From positions 256,023 to 287,664 of the forward strand of contig NW_003149269.1 of NCBI RefSeq assembly GCF_000003605.2: a stretch of 31,642 bases of DNA, read 5' to 3'. Made by a program: the position numbers and the translations under genes. Below are positions 1-11,141 of this stretch, piece after piece. Under the pieces are notes generated by a model. The model did no database searches, had not been told where the DNA came from, and was given only the letters and a program-made list of their open reading frames with translations. Source of the stretch: Saccoglossus kowalevskii (lineage: Eukaryota; Hemichordata; Enteropneusta; Harrimaniidae). How positions within the stretch are numbered: the first letter of the stretch is position 1; the number at the start of each line of letters is the position of its first letter.

Positions 1-57
1 GAGAGTCGCTCAGTTAAACACTTTTATATGGGTGCATATCATCTATCACCATAGCAA

Positions 58-180
<123 letters not shown>

Positions 181-366
181 CTTCGAATGGCAATGACTTG
201 TATTCAATGACTTTTGAATAAATCCACACACACTGTTGTTATCAAGACTTGGAGTTAATGGGAAATTAGATTAGTTTGGTCAAAAACTAACAAAGAAATA
301 CATAAAAATATGCTGGTTGAATAATTTCGACTAAAACTTAAGAAGGTGGTCGTCGCGCTACGCGTG
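181..366. other. AT-rich flank, no gene seen
   Basis: Positions 264-302 resemble 27648-27686 (about 82% over 39 bases by eye), possibly an old dispersed repeat fragment. Nothing else is recognisable. Confidence 0.5.
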
Positions 367-453
367 TTTTCATTTTACACGTGTTGTGTACGTCGCTGTG
401 GGTTACATAGTATCGAACAGGGCGCTGCGAGGCGATCACAACCCTTTAATGTA
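367..453 (+). repeat. Dispersed repeat family B, copy 1
   Basis: It shares a consensus with 27085-27172 and 30242-30328: a T-rich start, TACGTC(A/G)CT, then (T)CGAACAG, a GC-rich run and CCCTTTAAT or a close variant at the end. This is the most diverged of the three copies. No coding potential or terminal repeats are visible; it may be a short non-autonomous element. Confidence 0.6.
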
Positions 454-820
454 GCCGGTATGTGTATGATGACATAAGCGAGGTGTGTAATTGCTTGGAA
501 GTATAGCGATGCAATGACAAGACATTCTCCGCTGAATACAACGTATTTGTCGCCAAGTATCGAATGTCTGGGAAACTATTTTAACGAGTCCATAGGAATA
601 TGCGGTTTTCGTATGCATCAAGTCGTGTCTATAGAATTCCAGAGCAAAGCACATATTTTATCCCCCCACAGAGACCTCGCCCTCGCTTAGTGTAATCGCC
701 ACTTTGTTTGTCAGTGGCCGGCCACTCGTGTTGATATCTGCATATAGGGTTTCTTTGGTAAAACACCTAAGTTACTAAGTTGGAAGTCTGGCACGGATGC
801 AATAGAGTGTATGCATACCC

Positions 821-1000
821 CCCCTAAGGTCATACATCCTGGTACTTATGCATGAACCCTAAAAGGTCACACATCCTGGCACTTTCTGGGGTACAAATTC
901 ACTCTTACTGGTAAAAGCCAACACTATGCCAGAAAGTACCAGGATGTGTGACCTTTAAGGTCATGCACAAGTACCAGGATCTGTGACCTTTAGGCGGTCA
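821..1000. mobile_element. MITE-like inverted-repeat element A1
   Basis: Arms of about 67 bp (824-890 and 928-994) face each other around a loop of about 40 bp. Each arm holds two tandem units built on AGGTCA-x-ACATCCTGGTACTT, so the element has four units in head-head-tail-tail order. A diverged relative lies at 14731-15000. There is no open frame, so it would be non-autonomous. Target-site duplications could not be defined by eye. Confidence 0.7.
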
Positions 1001-4000
1001 TCCCAAATTGCGCACTAAAACGAAATTGAAAACAAACTATCGCAGTAAAATTACAGCCCTTTTTATTCATTCAATAATTTCTCCCCCGTTTTATGGGATA
1101 TTTTTGCATTGACCTGAGCTTTTTGTGTCATTTAGAGTTGACCATTAGAATAAATGCTTGTGGTAGAAAAACAACTACCGCAGTTATTCGTATAGTTTTC
1201 CTTGAATTCAACATTACAGCACATTGGCCCACCTTCTGTTCGAATGGTCAACCCTTGTACAATTTCGTCTGGTGCTTAGAAAAATTCCGAAGTGTAATAC
1301 CACCACTGACTAACCCACGTGACCAATCCATGTGGCCCACCCTGATTAGTGCGATGTGTATATTGGATGTTGACTTTCACACAGGTGAGGTTGGATTAGA
1401 GCTGTTTAACAGGAAGTCGTCTCTCCTTCTCCCCTCGTCGCTACTATCCCCGGTTTCCTGTCAGATAGTGATGCGGTTACTCGCGCACTAATAACTGGTG
1501 CCCCTCCCCACTTATGCTCCTCTCAAATTTTGGGCCAGACGATGGTTTCAGACATTGAATGTAATTGATTCCCCTAACTTTTTGTATTGCGATTACAGTT
1601 ACTAACCGGCCCGAGCATAAGCACCTGTTGATCTGGTCTAGCTGTAGTCCATAGTTTTACTTGTGTCTAGTCTCGCGAGTTGTTGCCCCTTTTTGCGAGA
1701 TTTGGGGCTTTTCATGACTTATTTTTCAGATCATGATTTTTCAATCAAACAATAAAAAAACAAAAAACAACATTCAGAAAAAGTTAGCTCAAATATGAAT
1801 GAAAATAAATAATTTGAACAGGTTTTTCCCTACTATCTCGTAGTTTCAAGCTCGAACCATCGCCAAATTGTATGCTATTTTTCTCGTATTTTGTCTGACT
1901 TTTCGTGAATTCTGTCGCTAATTCGAAATTTTATCCACGGTCAGGGGACATCTTCGCAAATGTGTCAAGTCTCTGGGGAGGACTACTCGTTAAAGATAAG
2001 TGACAGAATACGAGACGAATACATCGTGGTAGTTGACTGTCAGTCACCGGCGTGGTGGTGGTGAACCACACACCGGAAATATACGTACGCAAAGAAAACT
2101 AATAACGGAAGACGGTCATTCCAGTTTTACCAGATGTCAATAAACACAAATTTGTTGATCGGAAATTTAACTTGGGCGTTCCCGAATTCCAATTCCCCGA
2201 ATTTGTTTTTGATAACGTGCGAAACAGTCTCACAAATTAACTTTTAACTACCGCTACTGTACAACTTAATTAGAGAGCTTGCTGTTGTAATGCCCACTGT
2301 ATTACATGTATAATGGTGGAAGGGGCGTTAAAATTCACGTTTAGAAAGTCCCAGTTCCCATATCACTACTCGCGTAAGGTGACGCGATTGGCAGCTGTGT
2401 ACGTGAGGCTCTCGTTCCCCATTATGACTCTAATTACTTTAATTAGCAAATAATTAACCGAATTGTGCATTTAATAAACGATTTACACAGACACAAGTTC
2501 CTTTGTAATCGCTAAGTGCGTGTCATTCTCCTTTTCGCGGACTGGTTTTAATTAAAAAGTCAAGTTCTTTATTGCTTCTTTAACGCCTAAGTCTCGTTGC
2601 CCCTGGTGAAGGCCCATGGAAAGGTCGACTAAACAAATAACCCTCTTTTGATAATGAAGTATGTGAACAAAAAACAACACATTGCTTTCAGAATTAAGAT
2701 GTTTCACAGTCGTGCAGTTTTCTTCTGATTGGGGCTTAGAATAGGCGGTGTAGCGAGCCTCAGATCATAGAGGAACAAGTCGACCGCTCCACCAGACCGC
2801 GAAAAGACCATCCTGAGCCCGCTCGAGAGAAGCGCCCTTCTCAGAGAACCGACGAGGAACGCCCCAACAAAACATGACTGGGCCCCAAGGACTTTCAAAC
2901 ACTGGGTGTCGTTGGCATATTTCAACAAAACCAGACATGACGATAACACTTTACCTATATAATACAGTAAACATAGTGCCCATAGAGAGAGTGTAGGGTT
3001 GGGGACATTTGCTTTGTTCCCTGTTTAGCTGTTTAACTAAGTCAGTGCGTTTACTTTTTACCGAAGTCACAATGGAATCAAGTCGAGCACATGTGAGTCT
3101 ACGCTTTTCTTATTCAGGTGTATCGCAATAAGATATGCCCATGGCGGTTCTTGAGCAAGCATCACCATTTGCGGGTTTCTGACGCGCGAAATAATAGTAT
3201 ATTCTATCCGATTCCTCAGACAACTTGTATTCTCGCTCAAAATTGGTCCAAAAAGCGCGTGATCAATTTCTCGTACATGTATATAAAAACAATTTAGTTT
3301 TTTAGGATTTCGTTTCAAATCAAACATTTACCTGTCAGGCAGAAGTGTGATAGATATATATTTTGAGGACGATTTTAATGATTACTGTCGAACGAGACTG
3401 TAGTTTCTATGATGACGTACATTGACAAAAATACCAGGCATATTGAAACGTACAAGTTCTGATTGAATGCTAAGTTCCGGTTATATGTCTCTGTGTTCGG
3501 GTGCCTTTGAGGAGACGATGGCAGTTTCGATTTAAAAAAAATCTGTTCTGAAAACTCGCACCGATCGATCTACCGACCCCATGTCAAGTTGTACCCCGCC
3601 CAAATAAATATAGCTTCACATAAGACAAAGCAAAACCTTCGATGTTTGGGACTTTTCTTTTCTTGTTCTTTCAGTCTCAAGTGCCGGATAGCGCCAGGAT
3701 CTGAAACAACGGCAATGGTTCTACCGGAGGCGTCCCACGTCCCCGCTGTTAGTTCGGAACTCACGTACGACATTAAATTCAGCACTGGTGCCAGAAAAAC
3801 GTGAGAATTGGGGAGAACACTGCCACTTGTATCCAGTGAATAAAAGCCACGCGAGGTGTATCAAAACGTGTGGCTGAATGCGTCGCCTTTAAGTGGATTT
3901 GACAGTCTGACCACGGGGTGACTCCTGAATCGATCCATAGTCCCTAAAGAATGAGAGATAATAGAGAAGCCTCGAAAGGGGATGTCTTATTGTGACGCGG

Positions 4001-5989
4001 TGACAATGGTCTAAACCACTGCTTTTGATGTATTGTATTATTAGCACCTCTCCCGTGAAATCCTCTAATTGCGCGATAAATTGTACAAGTGATGCCCGCG
4101 GCGCTCCAAACTGTCTTTCAATTTCACTCAAACTCTGTACTTTAGAATAACTTGTCTTCTTTAGACAGTAATCACTCAGCGACTTCCCAGAGGCGAGGAC
4201 CGATTCTCAGGCCCGCTAAATTGAAAACAATGCCTGTGGGGGGAGTGAGTATTTTCTTTAAAAAAAAACTATATATCGAATTAAAGTTTTAAAAATGTCG
4301 AGTTAAGTATTTGGAATGTTTTTATTCTGAAAGAGGCAGGGAAAACATCTTCGATAATCCAGCCTGTGAGCGAGGAATACTTAAAACGATACTTACTACG
4401 GCTAGGCAAACATGCATGCCGACAGACAAGCCAATAACAACACCAATTTAAACGGAACGATTAGGCAAAAGAATGTCAGACCCCTTGCGGGTTTGCAATG
4501 GTGGGAACTCAATTCACGAGTAAATAAGAAAAAAACAATATATTTGTTGTCGGTATCTTTGCTCTAGTATATTATGGATGATTACTTGATGGGTACTAAA
4601 AAGCGGGTCATGTCGACGGGCCGGCGCGTTTTATCTGAGATATGTGTTCTATTGTGGGCTACGGATTTGCAGAAGACAGCAACCTTGCGCTGTTGGCATA
4701 TTTGTGTTGCCGAAAAGGAACGTTTATTAGCGTTTCGCAAAATTCAGTCGGTGTTGGCCCATAATATGGAGTTATAGTCGTGGATGGGAACATGATTAAG
4801 GATCGTAGTCCAAAATAGAATAAAAAAATCAATAAAAATTCGGAAATTGCAAAAAACGTTGGTCGCGCGAACGACAAGTTTAGTTTGTATCGTCTTGTGC
4901 GTCGGGTTGTGCAACCGACGATAATGGAATGTCACACGTCCCCGCGAGTGTCGCGGGGTGTTTAATTTCTTTGCTAATCCGTGTGTTGTTATCAATTTTC
5001 TGATTAAGAGAACCAATTACAAAAACGTGATACAACAAACCCGCCTATCCGATGACAGGTCGACGCGCCCAGTAACAGGTCCATTACCGACATTTATCTT
5101 CTACGCGGACAGTGTAAACTTCACCGGTATATGCGAACTATTTTGTTTAACGCTCATTAATTTTAGTTTGTTTTTCCCACCCTTACTATCAGTGTACGCG
5201 GTGGTTACGTAACTAAATAAATGATGTGAGGAGATCCACGCCCGAAGCGTTGAAAACAAGAAACTCGACGTAAGAAGCTTTGCTCCAAAGTCATGTTGCC
5301 ACAGTCGAAGTTTTAATGGGCCGTCGCGGATAACACGTTTTCAATAATTATCTCATCAGTGCAATTCTCCACAGAGAACAATTCGGAAATCGGTGACGTC
5401 ACGCGTTGTCAGTCTATTATTCCATGGGATCATCACAGTGTACAGAAATCGGTCATTTTAAACAATATCAGTCTAATTATACTGGCATAGAAGAAAAGTA
5501 TCGACAAATCATAGCCATGGACAAGAAATATTAACGATGTGCCCAGCGTACAACTCAAATGCAAGAAAAGTGTTCTGCGAGGACCGATATTATACAAATA
5601 CAAATTCCGCATAACGCAGAATGGGCTGGGAACAAGGTTAATAGCCCGTCGACATTCAAACGGAAGCATTTCTCTTTGTTTAGGGTGTATTTCGGTAATA
5701 CTTGGGTTTAATTACTTGCTTTGAGTGACTAACTTAACGGGTGCTTTGCGTCTAATTGCAACCAAATACAGACAGGTAAAAACGTCTCTCGAATTAGGGT
5801 GTGTCGAGTACGTGCTTAAACCCCATCAAAAAGCTGACTTATCCAGCATGCATTTGGAAAATGTGCCCCGCCCTCTCCTGTCCACCAGACGTCGTAATAT
5901 GAATCGAGTAATTGTCACATATTGTTACATAATCAGTATCCACGTGGAGTTTACTCCCCTTACTGTAAAATCAGTTCATTTACCGTTAC

Positions 5990-5990
<1 letters not shown>
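1001..5990. other. 5' flanking DNA, no gene recognised
   Basis: AT-rich and apparently single-copy. Several open frames of 60-130 codons occur here on both strands, but none shows a known domain, repeat-free composition typical of protein, or splice context that I can support. A full CRE palindrome (TGACGTCA) lies at 5394-5401 and a near-match to TCTCGCGAGA at 1671-1680. Confidence 0.6.

Positions 5991-6065
<75 letters not shown>
5991..6065. repeat. (TTA)25 microsatellite
   Basis: Seventy-five bases of perfect TTA repeats, bordered on both sides by GTTACG or TACG-type sequence that also recurs in the adjoining tandem repeat. It may have expanded inside the first unit of that repeat. Confidence 0.97.
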
Positions 6066-6066
<1 letters not shown>

Positions 6067-6625
6067 GTTTGTTACGTTTTTTGTTCTCGGCCACACTCAA
6101 TAATGTGTAATTTCCAAATAACAAAAGCTTTATATTTATCGAGCTACATCTCAAGTAAATATGTCGTTACTGTATTACGTTCGTTACGTTTTTTTGCTCT
6201 CGATTCTACATAGTAATTTGTAATTTCCAAGTGACAGACGCTTCACATTTATTGAGCTGCATCTTGAGTAAATATGTCGTTACTGTATTACGTTCGTTAC
6301 GTTTTTTGCTCTCGATTATACTTGGTAATTTGTAATCTCCAAATAACAGACGCTTCACCTTTATCGAGCTGAATTATGGGTAAATATGTCGTTACTGTAT
6401 TACGTTACACTCAAAACTTTGTAATATGTAAGTAACCTACACACCTAAGTTCATCGTTTAGCCAGCTTCATCTCGAGAATGAATAAGACGTAACATTATT
6501 GTACGTATTCGTTACGTTACCGATTACATTTCATTACTTGTAATATACAAAACAGTTCGTCAAGCCGCATCTCCTACGAATACACAGTTACGTCATTACG
6601 TTACGTGTTCACGTTACAGGTTTTT
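6066..6625 (+). repeat. 112-bp tandem repeat, about five decaying copies
   Basis: The phrase TAAATATGTCGTTACTG recurs at 6156, 6269 and 6381 (spacing 113 and 112 bp) within units containing CGTTACGTTTTTTG, TAATTTGTAATTTCC and a CGAGCT(A/G)CATCT block. Units after about 6404 keep only parts of the pattern (CATCTCGAGAATGAATA, CATCTCCTACGAATACA). Identity falls steadily from left to right. Confidence 0.8.
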
Positions 6626-7697
6626 ACAATTTGTAAAAAAAAAAATGTCATTGAATGTTGAAACTGATCCAGGTTTAAACTCCAGGTTTAATACTGGTAC
6701 CCACAGGTCTTTTCTGACATCATCTTGCCAGATTAAGTTTTATTGTCCCCTTCAAAAAAGACGTGAAACATGGACAATATTGACATAATATTTTACCACT
6801 GTGAGCAAACCGCCACAGTCGACGTTCGAAATTAATTTACGTAAATAGTATATTTTACGCGCCCTTGTATCGAACCGACATGGAACACGACACAGAGCGA
6901 AGTATATAGCGGTTTAAATTAGCATTGTATCACTGTGAAAAATATTGTTGTTCTCGCAATTTGTCGACCGCCCCTTACTATACACCGGGCGAAGTAAGTG
7001 CGCTACCACCTTAACAACTCATTCTTTTGGGGGAACCTCCTTAATCACACTCAGGTTTGACCAGGTGATAGATCTCTGTCGACTGTGGCGTACAGTAGAC
7101 GACCAACAGCACACTCACATTGCCAGTATGAATGTTCCAGTAATCAACGAGGAAATAGTACGTTTTACACGTTGGAAAAATCGGGCTCTTTGCGCAGCAA
7201 TTCACAGTGTTGAGGTCTAACGTTAAAACGTACGCTCTGAAATGAACACCGGTGATTTTAAACGATTCGGGGTATAGTTCGGGGGTATTGCGCGTCGCGG
7301 CGATAGGGCTAGGCGATATCGAGATATAGCTGGGATAATTGATAGGTCAATTAATTTTTTTTTTGGATTTCGGACTTGAGATACCGGTAACATAAATTTA
7401 ATCTGATGTGCAAACGTAGAGGTCCTTGTGTCTATGGTAACGACAAACACTACTGCTGATACGAGATCGAGTATTACGTAACCGCGAAAAACAGCGTTGT
7501 GAACATTTTCGAGGTCTTTTAGTTCACGGACTCCGTAATGAATAAAAAATAAAATCGCTTTCAGTGAACTCGGACGAATAAAGTACAGCAGTGGTGTTAA
7601 AAAGAAAATTTCTTTTCCGCAAAAAATCTAATTTGTGTTATTCTTTGTGGAGCAGAAAAGTGAGTTATCGTCTCACAGTGAATGTAATGAGACGTTT

Positions 7698-7704
7698 GAT
7701 TGGG
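7698..7704 (-). promoter_or_regulatory. Inverted CCAAT box (TGATTGG)
   Basis: TGATTGG followed directly by GCGAGTGGG, about 500 bp upstream of the proposed hh transcription start. It is a plausible NF-Y site by sequence alone. Confidence 0.25.
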
Positions 7705-7966
7705 CGAGTGGGATGGAGGGCGGTGATCAAGTCAGATCAGGTGCTGTCAGTGAATAAACGTGACTGAGGTCTGCGAACTGTCGTGTGGGCAGTTTTGTAT
7801 TCAGCTCTGTGTTCGTCTCAAAATTGCTGAGTGATCATGTCTACTAATCGTCGGGTTTCAACACAAACATACTTTACACACTTGCACACAAATTGATGGA
7901 GCTCTTTGCGAAGAGTTGACTGGGCGCCTCTCACGCTCTTGAAATCTGACAGTTATCACCCACCGA

Positions 7967-7973
7967 CCAATCA
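7967..7973 (+). promoter_or_regulatory. CCAAT box (CCAATCA)
   Basis: CCAATCA fits the NF-Y consensus and sits about 240 bp upstream of the proposed transcription start. An inverted CCAAT (TGATTGG) lies at 7698-7704 beside a GGGCG stretch. Both are single motif matches and are weak evidence on their own. Confidence 0.3.
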
Positions 7974-8176
7974 AACGTCGTGGCTGTGCACACAACCGAG
8001 TGCTGATTCGTGTGTGTGGATTTGCTTCTACACCAGTCGCTCGCTAAGCAGAGTACAAGAAGGCAAGGATATTTTGCAAGTGACTGTCACAGTACGTAGC
8101 GCAGCAAGTAAACCACGGGATGCCATCGTTATTGTCCTCCGCAGCTAGCAGGAGTTTTATTCACTAGTCCCGTGCG

Positions 8177-8184
8177 TATTTAAG
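8177..8184 (+). promoter_or_regulatory. hh: Candidate TATA box of hh (TATTTAAG)
   Basis: TATTTAAG lies about 200 bp upstream of the start codon. A purine-rich GGGGATA follows, and an initiator-like CCAGTGCATTCT sits about 30-35 bp downstream (8209-8220), which would place transcription start near 8207-8211. This assignment rests on spacing and sequence only; a transcript end would settle it. Confidence 0.45.
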
Positions 8185-8230
8185 GGGATACCTGTCCAGT
8201 TATCGCTGCCAGTGCATTCTCCTCAACCGG

Positions 8231-8257
8231 ATGATCGTGGCTGTGTTCAACGCGTAG
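8231..8257 (+). promoter_or_regulatory. Upstream ORF 1 in the hh leader (8 codons)
   Basis: ATG at 8231 opens a complete frame of eight codons (MIVAVFNA) ending in TAG, all before the hh start codon. If transcription starts near 8208 as the TATA spacing suggests, this is the first AUG ribosomes would meet, and it could lower hh translation. Whether it is in the mRNA is unproven. Confidence 0.4.
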
Positions 8258-8295
8258 TCTTACTTTAAAATTAACTGACGTCCACCCAGCCAACT

Positions 8296-8310
8296 ATGAG
8301 CAGGAATTAG
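8296..8310 (+). promoter_or_regulatory. Upstream ORF 2 in the hh leader (4 codons)
   Basis: ATG AGC AGG AAT TAG, a four-codon frame located 75 bp before the hh AUG. With the eight-codon frame upstream it gives two minimal uORFs in about 180 bp of leader, each terminating well before the main start so that reinitiation is possible. Confidence 0.35.
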
Positions 8311-8328
8311 CCGCAATAATCACCTGGT

Positions 8329-8360
8329 GAAGAGAGAGAGAGAAAGAGAGAGAGAAAAAA
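8329..8360 (+). repeat. GA-rich tract in the hh 5' leader
   Basis: Purine-only (GA)n tract with a few AAA interruptions, ending 25 bp before the hh start codon. It could be a simple repeat or a GAGA-type element in a 5' leader; the sequence alone does not separate these. Confidence 0.85.
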
Positions 8361-8385
8361 CGTGGGACCGCAACTGAGTTGAAAC

Positions 8386-8685
8386 ATGAATTACCACAAT
8401 ATTGTTTTCACAGCGACATTTCTGTTGTGCCTTCTGACAAGTGGGTGCTGGTCGTGCGGTCCTGGGAGGGGCGGTGGACGGAGGAGACCATCGAGGGAAC
8501 TAACGCCACTGCTGTATAAGCAGTGTATCCCCAATGTATCCGAGAATACCCTCGGCGCGAGTGGACCGAACGAGAAAAAAATCACGCGGGAGGACGATGA
8601 ATTCAAAGACTTACAGACGGTGTACAACGCCGATATTATGTTCAAAGACGAAGAGGGGACCGGAGCGGACCGATTAATGACACAG
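8386..8685 (+). CDS. hh: Hedgehog ligand, exon 1 (codons 1-100: signal peptide and start of HhN domain)
   Basis: Secreted hedgehog morphogen, first coding exon. Hedgehog precursors are exported, self-cleaved and doubly lipidated, and bind Patched on receiving cells. The hydrophobic signal segment spans about residues 6-21, with cleavage expected before Cys24 of the CGPGRG motif, the residue palmitoylated in the family. Residues 31-38 (GRRRPSRE) fit the XBBBXXBX heparin-binding pattern. [12 protein letters not shown] (49-60) and [15 protein letters not shown] (86-100) are hallmark blocks; E89, E90 and D95 match calcium-binding residues of Sonic hedgehog. The start is firm: an in-frame TGA lies at 8380-8382 and A is at -3. 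The exon ends CAG|GTAAGG, a phase 0 donor after codon 100, the same length and phase as human SHH exon 1. Oddities are Cys47, where Phe/Tyr/His is usual, and NAD instead of NPD at 81-83. The open frame continues past the donor to 8754, but that part is intronic. Confidence 0.97.
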
Positions 8686-10770
8686 GTAAGGTTTTTTTAT
8701 CATGTATTTTGTCGAAACGATCTGAAAACTGTGTCACACGTGTTTGATGCATAACAACGTTGTTAATATATCAGCTATGTGTGCACTCGGCAAGTCCCAC
8801 GGCGATGACAGTTTGCTCCGCTGTGATTTGACTGTCCTTTGCAAGAGACAAAACCCCGAATCCATCAGTATTCAACCTCCGCGTCCGCGCCTCCAATCAA
8901 CGATAACGTTTCAGTTAATGACAACCTCAAGTTCCGTGCGTTGAATTTGACGGCAGTACAAGGGAATTGCGACGGGTCGTCTGCTTTAACTGAAGCGATT
9001 TAATCGTATCACTGCTATCGAGTTTATGTACGACAGGTCAGATTGTTTAACTTACCTTACCTTAGCTACGCGACGAGTGCCAATGTACCAGCCAGCGCGG
9101 TTTCGGATGTGGGGTTAAATCCCGCAGTCGTTAAAATACTAAATGGGGCTGTTGACAAAATGACTAAAAAGGGGGATTTTTAATTTGGTCCGATGTATTT
9201 CTGACGCATCGAAATGTGTTCAAAATTGAGTTATTTTTGGAGCTTCATATTTGTAAGCCTCGACTGGCTCGTAAAACTTGAAAATGGTAATCCCCCTAGT
9301 TAAATTAAGCCAAATAAAATCCGTACGTCAGATGCGTTAGCATTTTTTCGACTATTTTGTATTTTTAAAAATTGTAATTCTCGGTAAAGTAGGCAAATGC
9401 GCTTGTTTGAGTTTTGTTTTGTGTTGGTGCTGTTGTCGGACGGGGTAAGCCTATCGTGGTTGGGCAAATAACCTGTTTTCGGTGTTTATTAGTTATAATA
9501 CGTCGCTTATCGGAGTGTCTACATTTACGAGTATTTCAAATGCTAACAAAGACGCGATCTTTGTACTGTAGTTCGTTGTGGGCTATTACCGATTGACTCC
9601 AGCGTTAGAGTCGTTGTCGCACTCAATTTGTACCCCGATCAACAAACAGCTTCGGTAAACGAACACTTATAGCCAGACTGTGGCTAATGTCCCCCATTAC
9701 CTGTACGTAGCTCGCTGTATTTTAATTAAAAATATCAGAAAAAAATAAAAAAAATGTATATGTTTTCCTTCCGTTTTTTGGCACACCCTGGTTAAACGTT
9801 TTTTTTTTTATTCACCAGGATGGGATAGCGGCCGAGTAATACCGTATTTGCTTGTGAGATTATATTCGCCCCAAATTAAGGATAACGTCAAAACATGGCG
9901 CATTTCGGGCTATCAGCGCGATATTAATAACCGCATTTGTTTTTCACTGGCGCAAATTAACTCGAATTCACACGATGAGTGATGGTCCCCACGTCATAAT
10001 GATGCCTTTTAACTATATGATTTGTAAAAATAAAAATTAAAAATTAAAAAAAATCCCCTATATACGAATTATCCCCGATTTGACCTAGTCGTCAAGCTCG
10101 GCAAGTCTCGTAACACGGCGATCATCGCCGAGGAGGAAACTTGTCAGACTATACTATAGCAATATATAACTCGAAAAACCTGAATTGTAAAATCTAACTT
10201 GATGTTACAACCCGATAAAAAGATTAGCCAATTGATAACACAGACGTAGCAAGGGACTCCAAGATATCTCTTCGATTAGAGGCAAGGATACACGGCTGCG
10301 ATAACGACCCAGACAAGGAATTCTTCCGCGTCGGTCATTTATCACTAGAGCCAAATAAATGTTCTCCATTAAAAAAAATCTCATTTAATCTTTCATGATT
10401 CCTTTTTTCAGGCTTGAAAGTCGACGACGGGCCTGTCGTGGTTCTGTCGCCAATGCAATTCACGGTATGCGTCACGAGACTACGTTTCAGCGGCGGCAAA
10501 GCTTACTTTTCGTCCCCCAGCCGACATGGGGGTGATAACTTTCTCGAAAATCATCACGCCCAAATAGCATGCGCGAATTTTAACCCGAAAACTTAAAACA
10601 ATTCTTGTTTTAGCGTGCATTTTTGGTCGCAATAATATTTTACGCAGAACAGCCATGTTAAAAAAAAAAACTGTTATCGGCCCACAGACCTAAGCAATAT
10701 CTTCAAAAGCCGCCTAATATAATTTTTAAATTTTTTTTTTGAAAGTCATCTAGCGGCAAAACATTTGAAT
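8686..10770. other. Intron 1 segment, nothing specific seen
   Basis: AT-rich sequence with poly-A/T runs (for example 9735-9752 and 10021-10052). No gene, array or inverted repeat is supported. Confidence 0.5.
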
Positions 10771-11141
10771 TCAATAGGTGATTTTCCGAACAATTGCGAG
10801 ATCTCGCGAGATGCATGAAAGACGCGCGTCGAACGTCTGCTGCAAAAATCGAACGATTTGATTTTGAACTAGAATTTCTTTATTTCGCAGCTTACATTGA
10901 CCGGCCGATCTTCGACAGAGGAATATTGCTTCCGACTACCCTTACTTAATCGAAATTGCCTATCATCAAATGTGGACAGCACATTATTAAGCATGGAAAT
11001 GTCCCCGAAATACTTTCGCGTTTGTCGAATCCCACGCGATGTTTGACGCGACTACGACGCTATGACCTTTGTTTGTCCTGTTTTTACGTTCGATTTCACG
11101 CATAACGCGTGATTCTCGCAGTGTACCGGAAAATGGTCTAT
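10771..11141 (+). repeat. Duplicated intronic segment, copy 1 (371 bp)
   Basis: It matches 25072-25441 in direct orientation with 13 substitutions and one deleted base counted by eye (about 96% identity). Both copies break abruptly after GTCTAT on the right and before TCAATAGGTG on the left. It contains the palindrome TCTCGCGAGA (10802-10811). There are no terminal inverted repeats or poly-A tail. It is not coding: the frame open on the minus strand of copy 2 has a TAG here. Confidence 0.97.

Larger units (their letters stand above)
6626..8176. other. hh proximal 5' flank
   Basis: No gene is recognised. The region contains the two CCAAT-type motifs annotated separately, and open frames at 6945-7220 and 7906-8148 that lack any recognisable feature. 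As the 1.5 kb just upstream of the proposed hh start site, it is the natural place for proximal control elements. Confidence 0.5.

Noticed and set aside
2704-2949. 81-codon minus-strand frame in a locally GC-richer patch
   Set aside because: The patch made me consider a transposon protein remnant, but I recognise no motif and see no terminal repeats.
5725-6213. 162-codon plus-strand frame
   Set aside because: Its length comes from reading through the (TTA)25 microsatellite; the flanking residues resemble no known protein.
7906-8148. 80-codon frame just upstream of the proposed hh promoter
   Set aside because: It begins at a non-ATG codon, has no recognisable features and lies before the TATA-like box.
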